64,000 nucleotides of DNA from Nereocystis luetkeana (Eukaryota; Sar; Phaeophyceae; Laminariales; Laminariaceae). The position numbers and the translations under genes were made by a program. Positions within the stretch are counted from its first letter, which is position 1. Every line of letters starts with the position of its first letter. The notes below the pieces were generated by a model, which did no database searches, was not told where the DNA came from, and saw only the letters and a program-made list of their open reading frames with translations. Shown piece by piece: positions 1 through 10,183 of the stretch. The stretch is taken from positions 7,907,207 to 7,971,206 of the forward strand of contig JARUPZ010000020.1 in the NCBI GenBank assembly GCA_031213475.1. The letters are read 5' to 3'.

Positions 1-114
1 CGTTTGGTGCATACTGCACTGCGAAGTATTGAGCTACCTCTGTATGATACGTTGTACGAAGTGCGGTACGTACTTGGCGTTCATGGGTACCCTAATGCCG
101 GTTTGAAATGTCAA

Positions 115-570
115 GGCGTGCTCGACTGCAGGTCCCCATGGTAGTTGGATGTTGTTAAAAGACGATCAGAGCTCCCCCACTACATTCCCTACAGTAAATG
201 CGTACCTTGTCCAGACCACCTTCCGATCCGGATTCTTCGTAAGTATTCTCGGAGGAGTCCGTACCAACCTTGTACGACAAGTGATATCGCGCACGAACAA
301 ACATTAAAAGATTAACGTGGAAAAAACAATACGGGCTGGGACGACGGTACCGGTATCCGTCAGCTACGTGTACGAACTTCGAGGGGAATTCTCAGCACCA
401 TTTCGTGCCTTTTTGGAACTTTCAGAAGACTCCGATTCGGAGTTGGTGTCATCCTGGCCCGATAAGTGACATTGAAAACGAACAAGACAACACGAGGGGT
501 GGTGAACGACGGAATCGAAGCGCCAGAAGGGCAAGCCTGATGGTATCGCTACCCTTCCACGGACGTCTGG
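115..570. repeat. Dispersed repeat, partner near 2,100-2,570
   Basis: Bases about 115-170 resemble 2,510-2,570, and 430-570 resemble 2,100-2,235. Shared text includes 'gaaaac-aacaagac' and 'gcctgatggta-cgcta'. The order of the two blocks is swapped between copies, so this is a rearranged dispersed repeat rather than a simple duplication. No coding function is supported in either copy. Confidence 0.5.
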
Positions 571-793
571 TGAGTCCGATGAACTTTTCATTCTCCTGAC
601 AATTTCAGAAACCGACTTTTTTCTAGATGACTGCAGTACACCAAAAAAAAACTCGTAAGGCCAAGTATTATGGGAAAATTTTGAGACGTTATTTCTGGCT
701 TTTTCAGCGATCTCCGAAGCCCAAAAATCAGAACCATCTATTATGGGACAGGAAATCATCGATATTTTTGATCTCAGTTCCTGGAGGGGGCAA

Positions 794-847
794 AAATCAG
801 CAAAACCTCTCAGAACTGAGCTCAGTTCTAAGAGGTTTTGCTGATTT
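794..847. repeat. 54-bp near-perfect palindrome inside the transposon
   Basis: The two arms mirror each other around GAGCTC (centre 820/821) with one mismatched pair. The transcript would fold into a 27-bp hairpin. It lies in the left part of the Harbinger-like element, outside the reading frame. Confidence 0.9.
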
Positions 848-997
848 CTGAGAACTGAGATTTTTCGTATTTTGGGTGCTACATCTCACTACTACTGCCA
901 GCCCACCTATCTACCTGCGCACCTGCCACCCGTCACCCACCACGCGAAAGCATCAAGCCGACGGCGGGCGGTAACTACGGCGCTTGTGTAAAGAGAG

Positions 998-1116
998 ATG
1001 GCTTCTCCTTCACATGGAAGCAATATTAGCGGTGGCAGCAGCAGCTGCAACAGCGGCACCAGCAGTAGCAGAAGCAGCAGCAGCACCGCCAGCAGCAGCA
1101 GCAGCAACAGCAGCAC

Positions 1117-1165
<49 letters not shown>

Positions 1166-1405
1166 GATGGCGACTCGATGTCGCCGGCGCTAATCCTCCC
1201 GTGTTTGGATGCTGAAACCACGCTCGCGGCCGCCGCTGCCTTCGCAACGTTTGAAGACGACGAGGAGGACGCTGAGACGCCTGCCGTAAAACGCTCGCGA
1301 CGTGCCAAGCCACGCCCAGACTACAGAAAATCAACTTGGATGAAGATGCTACAGGCCGAAGCCAAGCTGTTGGACCCAACCAATACTATACAAAACCACT
1401 TTTAA
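998..1405 (+). pseudogene. Poly-Ser reading frame in the transposon, possible transposase N-terminus remnant
   Basis: ATG to TAA, 135 codons. Residues about 8-55 are Ser-rich because a CAG/AGC triplet tract (about 1,035-1,165) is read in the Ser frame. An acidic patch (FEDDEEDAE), a basic patch (KRSRRAKPR) and the tail DYRKSTWMKMLQAEAKLLDP follow. The W-x-M-L ... DP tail resembles the segment before the catalytic domain in Harbinger-type proteins, but that is from memory and weak. The frame ends 116 bp before the right inverted repeat, so any catalytic part is missing. The triplet tract also keeps other frames open (poly-Ala, poly-Leu), so openness alone is not evidence of a gene. Confidence 0.35.
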
Positions 1406-1524
1406 AAATCAGAACCCATAAAACACGTTATATATTTTCACCCACACTTTTCTGTAGCCCGAAAACTCACAAAATAAAAAGACAGAAATAACGTCTCAAA
1501 AATTTCCCATAATACTTGGCCTAA

Positions 1525-2100
1525 GAGCGATAGTTCAGCCGGATAGAATTGCACAGCGGATTTGTATGCTGTTTCTCGAGGCTTGTGACAATCGCGTATC
1601 ACCGAAGACGGGGTTAGGTTTCACTAGGTCGAATGAAGTATATTATCCTTTCTACTTTGACACAGGAAACGAATAGATCTCGCCCAGCGGAATAAATGCG
1701 CGGACACGTTTCAGATATTATTTTAATCAGTTGTAGCGGAGAAATCAGCACAAAAGCCGTGTTTCTGAACGGTAATAGATGACGTTTTGATAAAAAATAC
1801 TGACACGATAAACCTCGGAGAACGCAACGGATTACAATAAATTGGTCCATGGGGTTGATATTCCCACATTTGTAAAATCTCTGTGCCCTAAGAAACTGAG
1901 TGCCAAATCGAGGGGAGTAAATCGGGATTTTCTATTTAGTCTCCGTCAACTTATTTCGAAAACGGTTTTGAACCATCTTGTTCGCCTTATTACAGGCAAC
2001 CCGGTTTATATTTTACTGTTCTCCACCTCAATTTACACTTTGCTCGAAATAGCTCGATGATAATCGACCGAGACGGCCGGAAAACTTAAAACGATCAGTC
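1525..2100. other. No gene seen
   Basis: AT-rich sequence between the transposon and the second copy of the dispersed repeat. Short frames only, without splice context. Confidence 0.5.
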
Positions 2101-2570
2101 GCGGCCGACAAGTCGGTACCGTCCTGGTACGACAAGAGATATTGAAAACAAACAGGACCTAAAGAGGGGTGACAACGAGAAGGTGGAGGCGTTAGGAAGG
2201 CAAGGCTGATGGTACCGCTATCCTTGGACTGATGTGCGAGGTACACAATTCGACAGCAACGATTTGCTTCGACATGTGCTGCAGCGCCCGACGGAAGCAC
2301 CGATCGTATACAATCCGCGCCAAGCGATATAAGTTGAAGGTGGAGGAGCGACTATGCGCCCATGTCGAGCGACGGGTTATGAGCTCTGCACCAAGGGAAC
2401 AACAGAACGTCTGGGCTTAACTGTCACGGCAATATCTTGAACAACATGCTTTTTAGTGCTGCGCGTGGCTGGAGACCATGAGCAATGCCAACTGTTAATT
2501 CTATCATATTATCCTCGACTTCAGGTCTCCACGGTAGTTGGGTGCTGTCACAAGGAGCGCAGGTTCATCT

Positions 2571-3600
2571 CTCCTTCATATTTCTCGGGGTCATTTACCT
2601 TCCCGTCGTCGCTGTCAGCCCCGGATCCTTCTTTACTACTTGCAGGTCGGCCCGCGCCCGGCTGACACAATAAGCGATATCGCTGATACTATTCAGTAGA
2701 AATTTCCAACGTGAATGTCTGCGCTTGTAGGACTGCCGAGCTAGTGCTGAACCGTCATTGTTGTTGCGACAAGCACTGCAACCGGAAGGCACACGGCGAA
2801 CCACCAATCCTTACGATGCATGGCCGAATAATTGACGTGTTGTCCGCATCGTCTGTTGGTGTCTTGCCCCTAATATCAGACCGAACAATTCGATTCCCCA
2901 CATATAAGTCAAGGGGGATCCCTTCAACGCGATGGGACTTGCAGGGCGGGACTGACGACACAGCGAAGTAGGACGTAGTTGCACGCACCACCCGAATTCA
3001 TACGTGCAACAACTATCCATCGAGCCGGCTTGTGTTCTGAGATCTACATTTTTTAGGCCAAGCACGTTTTTCGTCAGATGCCACACGCCAGAGAATACCC
3101 CACACAAGGTGGATTGCACTTGATAGTCATGGTCAATGAGACGACTTGATGACGGCCATTGACAACGTGTAATCGATCTCGAAATTCAACCCTAGCGCCA
3201 TCTGTCGCGAGTATATTATGAATTTGCACAACGGTCCATCTAACTTGGTAAAGTGTCACGAATCAAACACACAGGGGACCACTACATTTCCAAACGCTCT
3301 ATATCGCTTCTGTCCAATCGCCCTAACTTTTTTTTCGAAATCACATATTGGGTGTGTACTATTACAAGGGCTGCTGTCAGTTTGCTAACTATAAGTTGCC
3401 GACTAGTTTTAGTTGGCTAGGTAACTAAAGTTAGCTTTGCACTTTGCTGGCGCGTTTTGAGGCTCGGATCGTGCTCTTTCTGAGTGAGTATACAGCTAAA
3501 ATAAGTATGTTAGTTGGAGCACTCCGCCACACCCAACTAACAACTAGCTATAAAAAGTGAGTGTCCAGCCAAATAGCTCACATCCCTAACTCTCGCAGAA
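2571..3600. other. No confident gene; short minus-strand open stretches
   Basis: Minus-strand frames near 3,074-3,259 and 2,811-3,119 look mildly protein-like. They could be 3' exons of the gene that starts upstream on the minus strand, but no phase-consistent splice pair links them, so they are not called. Confidence 0.4.
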
Positions 3601-3630
3601 CGATGCTCGAGATTTCTAAGCACGCGGTAC

Positions 3631-6532
3631 CTGCTCAACGTCATTCCCTTCGTCGATCCCTAGATGAACAGGCGGTGCCAAGATCATGACGGTCGGCAAC
3701 GTAAGTGCTATGCAGATGGCCAGGACAGGCGCAGCATTCACGGCCAGAAACCATGCCACCCGTCCCACTAGCGCCGCCAGGAAGCGCAGGGTAGACCACA
3801 TAGACCCCGCCAAGGACGCCTCTCGCCTTTTGGGCCACACCACCTAAAATAAGCCGAACATCCGAGCACAAATCACCACGGCGGCCCCAATTTGCCATGA
3901 TAATTTTTGGCTACAAGCATAGGGAACATTTGGCGAACACCGTATAGTCAATAGCCACCATTACTACCAGGTTCTACCTCGCCAGCGCACGTCCGACGTA
4001 AAGGCTGGAATACATTGGATGCCAAAATACCGCCATTTGTTCCGAGCCATCGCCGCCGCTCTCCTTCAAGAAGTGAACAAGGGGTTCTCGTGGTACCACC
4101 CGTAGTCCAGAGCAAGACGGCTCACCGTTGCGTGAAAGCGCTCTCGGGACGAGTCCTCCGTCCTCGTGTTTGAGTAGGAAATTTCCGTAGCCTCGAACTC
4201 CGACGGGGAATCAACCGCAACCATGTGTTTGTGATAGCTTGTGAGTCAAGGGCAAGGACAACGCACAGAATGGTTTGCGTGTCAGATCTCTCTTCATACA
4301 TAACGTAATTTCCTTGTGCAAGGCGGTCGTTTCTTCTGTCGGAACGTACTTTTGAGGCGTGGGACAGCAATAGGCCGCACCCGAAACGGCATTGAACGCA
4401 ATGTAGCTGGTGTGTTTTTTGTGTGAGGGGTTAATGGCAACGCATCCTACGGCCAGAGTAAACTTCTCGCATCGTTAGTCATCACGAAGGGTATTTTGGA
4501 GGACGACAATAGATCTTCCGAAGAGTGTCTCAACAAAAAACAATGTTTCGACACGCTGAAGGGAGGAAACCCAGAAACTTCAACTGTGTGACAATATCTC
4601 CATAAGGGTGGTGCATTGTCTAGCATACGACAACCGTTGACTTAAAATATTGTCTAGCAGACACCAGTACAGCCAGGAAGGCGCGCAGTGATAACCTTGC
4701 AAGAATAATCGACCCACATCAAATATGGGGGCGACTTCATCGCCTTCAAGACCAGCGCTTCCAGTGTAAACCTTCCGCCTTTTCATTCCGTACAGAAAAG
4801 CCGTTCCAAGCCATACCAAAGAACATCGGGTGTCGCTGTGACTCAGCACACTTTCCATCCTAAGAAAATCTTTGCGAGTTACCGTCCTACCCAGTTGCGA
4901 TCATGGGGGTTATCCAACTCCATCGAAGCCCCGAAACGGGCCCCTACCACCGTCACCGGTTGTTCCGAGTAGTTTTTTACCTTCCAAGCAGTATCGCTAC
5001 GATTTGACCGACATCGCCACTATAGACCATAGGTGGTCAGCTCTAGACGGAAATATAAAGAACGTTTAGACATTGATATGAAGACCAACCGGTCCTCATA
5101 CTTCCACCCATAGGTGAATACAGCAACCCCTAGCCACTCTAACGAACTGCAACAGTCGTGAGGCGCATCGGAGGAGCCTCGGCCGAAGAAGCAGGTGGGA
5201 CTATAGTCTGCCGGGAATTTTTGTAATTCCCAATTGGATGCTCACCTTTTACCATCGTCGATGTATGGTTCTGTGGCTGCTGGAACCGACAGCACCGGCC
5301 CAACACGCCCCCCAAGAACCTCGTAATCCTCGACAACGTACTTCGTCCGTTGCCCTAGAAGCTTGGGGTAGATCGATTTGACCTGGCCCCAGTTACGAAG
5401 TATTTGTCAGAATGTGTGGAAGCACAGGGGTACACGACAAAAAGATAAAACGGAGCAAGACTCGCCACCATGTCGGAATTAAAAACAAACCAGCGGCTTG
5501 GTATTTTTGTCTTTGTCAGAAACTATATAATACATTCGTTTTTTTCAGTCTTTTTTTACTTGACTTTAGTTGCCGCCCGCTGTCTGGGACTCAAACAAAA
5601 TAGTGGGGTGCCGATTTTGTTTTTTCTTCATGCACCCTCGCGAGGCAGCATATTGCTTCTTGGTGTTAGCACAGTAGGAAAGCAACCAGCATATTGCCTC
5701 GCGGGCACGTATGCCTGTGAGTAGGGCACATCAACTGGGAAGCGCGAGCCTGCAATAGTGTTTGCCTTGTGAACGTGTCAGTAGAGAGCAGAACATGTTT
5801 GGAGTTTTCTCGTTCAAATACGGTACAAGGCTTGAGCTCAAGAACCGGGCTACCTTAGGTGGCACTCGCGGCGAACGGAAGAACCTCCAGCCATAAACTT
5901 GCAGAAATAAACACAATCGCTTCCGCATTCTTGCAGTGGGGCAAGAAAATCTCTTTGTGCCAGCTAAGCAAGGCCGAAGGACAGATCGATGAATATCAAG
6001 GACAAAATTGTAGCGTTGGAATTGTAGCGTTGGAGAGTAGTATGGTCTCCCCCGTTATTGCAGTTTGTCACGACTGCTGGCATGGCGTTGCACAACTCAA
6101 TCGATTAAACGGTAACGCGAACACACCGCCCTTGATTTCGAATCGCAAGTACAAACACCCACCCGGGTACCCGTAGGCGGAAGCCTATCGACGCGATGCC
6201 AAGGGTAGGTCACGCCGCTTCGTCATGTGCACACGCTACAAAACCAAGGTACACGTTTCACTAAACCCCTGGCATGCGGAGCTGTTCGTTGCGTACGGAC
6301 CCCAACGCAGGCGCCAAAAGGAAAACGAAAACAGGTGCAGCTCCACTGCCGTGTAGGCACTACAGCCACTCAAAACTGTTCCTCGTATCTATACCCGCTT
6401 CATACTGGCCCACCTGCAATGTGTCGATCCAACGATTCATATCCCGCTGAGGGGTCCATATGACGCCCCTAGCGATGGGTATCCAGTCAACCAGGCGGAA
6501 CAAACCAGACACACATGAGTCATGGAAGGAAG
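3631..6532 (-). CDS. Multi-exon minus-strand gene, possible membrane protein of unknown family
   Basis: Exons inferred from reading frame plus splice signals (5' to 3' on the minus strand): 6,532-6,414; 5,897-5,854; 5,382-5,246; 4,859-4,696; a possible one from 4,555; 4,237-4,126; 3,843-3,631. Phases agree for 5,897>5,382 (0/0), 5,382>4,859 (2/1) and 4,237>3,843 (0/0). The joins 6,414>5,897 and 4,696>4,237 do not match and need a missing exon or another site. Donors are GTGGGC, GTAGCC, GTGAGC, GTTATC, GTGAGC and GTACCG; acceptors include TTCTTAG and TTTTAG. Peptide pieces include YGWRFFRSPRVPPK and TKYVVEDYEVLGGRVGP. The last exon has two hydrophobic stretches (RFLAALVGRVAWFLAV and APVLAICIALTLPTVMILA), so a membrane location is inferred. 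I do not recognise the family; both ends are open. Confidence 0.5.
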
Positions 6533-7019
6533 CTGCACAGGTAGCCGGAGCCACGCAGCAGCCCTTCGGACGCGCGCTTCGGTATGTAGAGAGCAAGAAC
6601 CTAACGCCATTGGTGGTGAAAGAGGGCGGGAATGGAGGACAACCTTGCGTTAAGATATGCCCCAGGCATACAGCTGCGTTTTCGTGGAAGATTCAGGATT
6701 GTCGCTGTGAAGGTTTTCACCGCGGTTTGCCGGAGCGTCAGATGTCGGGCTGGGGGAAGAGCGGGAGGCATGTGCAAAAAACAAACTGCAGCGTCGCGGT
6801 TGCGAGCTTGACCTTTACGATAGTCAAGATCTATGAGTCACCATATCAAAACGTTCCCGTCAATAAGTACAAATGGTACCACAGGCTTCAAATTATGAGG
6901 GGGGTTCCAATTCCACGTGCTGGCATACAGCCAAAACTGAACTCTCAAGTAACATTCGGCATTGCTTCCTGCCACCAGCGCAAGAAAATACACTCAAGTC
7001 CGTCTCGTGATGTTTCTTA

Positions 7020-8030
7020 TTCGGTCATTATGTCTACAGGTGATTCACATGCATGCCATACCCCAATATGGCTTCCGCAGAAAAGGCTATGCCAGGCCGG
7101 GCCTGGTGCGGATGTGCGGCACCCACAGTCAGCCCCACGGTGGACGCCGCCGCGGGGAACTCAGGTGCTGTCGAAGGCAACGCGAGGGTTGCGCCATCGT
7201 GTGGACTCTGTGTCATGGGTGATAGCGCAGGACGTGTTACGTCGATAAAAAGCCGCAAAGCCAGGGCTGCACGGCTTGACGCTCCCAACCGCTGGAAGTG
7301 ATCAACTCTTCCCTCGAACTAACGTTAGGGAAGTTCATGGAGAAGAGGCTGTGTATCGGGCGCAACTCGTAAAACCTATCTGCGTTCCTTCGGCGCGAAG
7401 ACGCTTCGGCGATTCTTGTGGGTGCCTTCATGAATGCAGAAGTGTTCGAGAACGAAGAACTCCACCTGTCGACGGTGGTGGCCTAAGTGTCCCAGCTATT
7501 TCCTATGCCATAGGAAGCAGCGAGGACCCCGAGGCCACCACCACCGACCCGTGGAGTGCATCCTTCTCCAATACTGCTTCATAGCTCGAGGACAGATATG
7601 GCCAACAAGAAGCGCCTTCGCGCCTTCGCGCCGAAGGGATGTAGGAATGCTTTGCGCCTTGCGTCCGATGCATAGGCATCTTCTCCATGGACTTCGCTGA
7701 CTTTGGTTCGAGCGAACACTTCATCACTTCCAGCGATTAGAGAGTCAAGCCGTGCAATCCTGGCTTTGCGCTTGTTTCTGGACGATTCATGCCCTGCGCT
7801 ATCACCCGTGACTCAGGGTTCATACGACGGCGCCAGCCACGCTCGCGTTGCCTTCGACGGCGCCTGATTTCCCAGCGGCGGCATCCACCATGGGGTCGAC
7901 AGTGGGTTCCATACATCCGCGCCAGCCCTGGCCTGGCATAGCCTTTGTTGCAAGAGTCGTATTGTCGTAAGGCGTGCATGTGGACAGCCTCTCGGCACAA
8001 CGACGTACCAGGTACTAAGTAACATTTACG
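7020..8030. repeat. Large imperfect inverted repeat (fold-back), arms about 490 bp
   Basis: The left arm (7,020-7,505) matches the reverse complement of the right arm (7,508-8,030), with many substitutions and small indels. The centre is TTCCTATGCCATAGGAA near 7,507. Both arms carry a remnant of the exon seen intact at 50,163-50,301 (motif PW-S-x-SFSNT): minus strand near 7,430-7,480, plus strand near 7,548-7,575. The right-arm copy meets a stop just after the motif. A transcript through the locus could form a long double-stranded RNA. Confidence 0.75.
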
Positions 8031-8440
8031 CCACGAACTTGATTGAATAGCTTGCGCTGATGGCAACAACCAATGTCTCAATTTACTTGTTGGTTTGGTT
8101 TTGGCAGTTCGGCAGCTTGCTGACATAGTCGCGCATTTTCGATCGCGGCGTGTATTGTGCGCGTGTGTAGTAGACGTCGGCGCTACAAGGGTAAGCTCAA
8201 AAGATCACGAAGTCACACGCATCCTTTGCAGCGCATAGAACACCAATAAATGCAAGCGACATACAGTAGTTTCGAAACGGGAAACGCCCAATCCCCAATC
8301 GTCTTCCGGGTATATTCTGCGTAAGACACTAGGCATCATTTTTCCATGGAGCTTTGAACGAATACATAGGTTTTGGTGCCGAATGCGGTCGATTGGAGCA
8401 TTGCAGAACGCGAAGCGCTGCTCAATAGTATGCTATCAAG
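8031..8440. other. No gene seen
   Basis: Unannotated interval between the fold-back and the repeat-protein frame. No splice-bounded coding block was noticed. Confidence 0.4.
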
Positions 8441-8446
8441 TTTTGC

Positions 8447-8911
8447 TCACCTATCTACCATCAGAGGGAACGATATCGAGGAGGAATCCCCGGAGCCGCC
8501 GTACCGTACCAGCGCCATCGAGTAGTCCAACACCATAGGGCACGGCATGAAAGAGGTCCCGACGGCGTCGTGGCGTACAGTGGCTCTGGAGAAGTCCGGC
8601 TCCAGCGGACGCAATGCAGTGCTATCGTACAGTACGATAGCTCTCGAGAACTCCACCCACAGGGAGCACAATATGAAGGACGTACCGGTGCCTTCGCGCT
8701 GTACCATCGACGTTGAGCAGACCACTTCCAGGTGGCACGATGTAGAGGAGGAAGCCCCGGAGCCATCGTACCGTACCTGCGCCGTTGAGTAGTCCAACCT
8801 GACGGGGAACGGTATGGAAGGGGCCCCCGCTCCGTCGTGCCGTACTACGGCCGTCGAAGTGTCGAGCTCCAGCCCAGAAGCCGGCGGGAAAATTCCCCTC
8901 GTCCACATCAT
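8447..8911 (-). CDS. Small repeat protein built on a ~70-bp minisatellite (hypothetical)
   Basis: ATG-ATG start to TGA, 154 codons. The protein consists of about six degenerate ~25-residue repeats; a typical core is STAQVRYDGSGAS, with related STAVVRHDGAGAP and SMALVRYGGSGDS. The underlying DNA is a minisatellite with a period near 70 bp. The minus frame stays open through all copies, while the plus frames meet TAG twice, which favours the minus strand. No signal peptide or known domain is recognised. It lies downstream of gene A in the same orientation and could be its 3' part, but no splice link is shown. Confidence 0.4.
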   Translation of the reverse strand: MMWTRGIFPPASGLELDTSTAVVRHDGAGAPSIPFPVRLDYSTAQVRYDGSGASSSTSCHLEVVCSTSMVQREGTGTSFILCSLWVEFSRAIVLYDSTALRPLEPDFSRATVRHDAVGTSFMPCPMVLDYSMALVRYGGSGDSSSISFPLMVDR

Positions 8912-9011
8912 CTATCGCGCATTCAGGCAGCAGCGATGTAGTACAATTCACAGCCAAACGCTTATATCTGTGCTTTGTTTTGCAACGGAAGGGCCATCCT
9001 TAGTGACGACG

Positions 9012-9506
9012 TCACAAGCTAAACAGCTGCCGTACTAGCGGCGATGTTTTTATTATGTTGACCTTGAAGTCTCCACAGAATGTGTCAGCGATTGATGTTT
9101 TCAGGGGGAAATACGCGCATTCAGAGCGCGCAGAAACCAGCCAACGAAGAATTTTACGGCTTAATGAAAACAATAATGGGCCCAGATGCACTACCATGAG
9201 CGGGAGAAGCCCTGTATCTTGGTCTGAGTTCGGAAGCGAACCGCGAAGAGACCAACGTAATGGTTTGCGAATAGGACACGTCCTCTGTGACCCTGGAATT
9301 GAGTTGGACAGAGACAGCGCGAGAACGGTCTCCTGTTCATTCGAAGAAAAGGTTTCATAGCTGAACGCTGTGTCATATTTGTTTGGAACGGCAACATGCA
9401 AGTAAGAATCCATCGATTGTTCCTTACCAGGTACACTGCTAACATTACTCAAAATAAAGGGTGCCAAAATTACATAGCAAAATGACGACTCGGGAGGGTC
9501 GAACAT
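9012..9506 (-). CDS. Hypothetical minus-strand frame, 164 codons
   Basis: Uninterrupted ATG-to-stop frame with ordinary composition (Ser/Leu rich). It contains possible acceptor AGs, so it may be an exon of gene A's 3' end rather than a separate gene. No domain is recognised. It is a random-frame candidate until expression is shown. Bases 9,507-9,990 hold nothing further that I can support. Confidence 0.2.
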   Translation of the reverse strand: MFDPPESSFCYVILAPFILSNVSSVPGKEQSMDSYLHVAVPNKYDTAFSYETFSSNEQETVLALSLSNSIPGSQRTCPIRKPLRWSLRGSLPNSDQDTGLLPLMVVHLGPLLFSLSRKILRWLVSARSECAYFPLKTSIADTFCGDFKVNIIKTSPLVRQLFSL

Positions 9507-10183
9507 ATTGTATTGCCCATCCGCTGCAATTCACTAAAGGGGAGAGCCGGGTCGTAAGGACGGAGGGTCAACACCAGGACCAAGGGTTTGAGTACATGCG
9601 TCAAGTTGGTACGCGGAGAAGGTAGCGATGTAAGAAGTGGAGCAAGAGCAGATCACACCAGCCACAGAGGTACTTCGTACCTGATAATCGCTAACGCTTA
9701 CGTACCAGTATGGTGTTTGTGTCGTAGGCCGACTCCTTGCATGCTCTCCAAACCGAACATCGCAATTCAACAAACCAGGTATGTATACATGTCTGCACGT
9801 TCTGTGTTCGGTAGACTAAAAAACACAGGTCGCCACACACAGCCGCAGCGAAACCATGCCGAGGCAACCCGCCACGCCGAAATCACACGCTAGGGTGCCT
9901 TCCTGCTGACGTGTGGCACACACTTTAGACTCGTTAAAGTGGCCTAAACGAGATTACGCACACTTTGTTTGGGAAATTTCACCTCGAACAACGGCGATAA
10001 TCCATTTGTTTTGTCGTGAACGTAAAACAATATCGTACACAGGCCAGGTGTGCGTCACGCCTGTATGCGCCTTTGCTAATGCCAGGTCCTTACTCTGGGT
10101 TTTCGGTACGGACGAAGCATCAAACACAGGTGGAAGGTAAAACGGGACGCAAGGACGGGTTGTTGTCGGAACAACGAACAAAC

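Larger units (their letters stand above)
659..1521. mobile_element. PIF/Harbinger-like non-autonomous DNA transposon (863 bp)
   Basis: The ends are inverted repeats of about 48 bp starting GGCCAAGTATTATGGG, with only scattered mismatches between arms. Each end is flanked by TAA (656-658 and 1522-1524), which fits the 3-bp TWA target duplication typical of PIF/Harbinger elements. The interior holds a long palindrome (794-847) and a 135-codon frame (998-1405), but no DDE catalytic domain, so the element cannot encode its own transposase. A diverged relative lies at about 63,709-63,900. Family assignment rests on target duplication and inverted repeats; what is seen directly is the repeat structure. 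Confidence 0.75.

Noticed and set aside
6460..7248. 262-codon plus-strand frame
   Set aside because: It overlaps a splice-bounded minus-strand exon (6,414-6,532) and runs into the fold-back arm. No domain or codon signal supports it.
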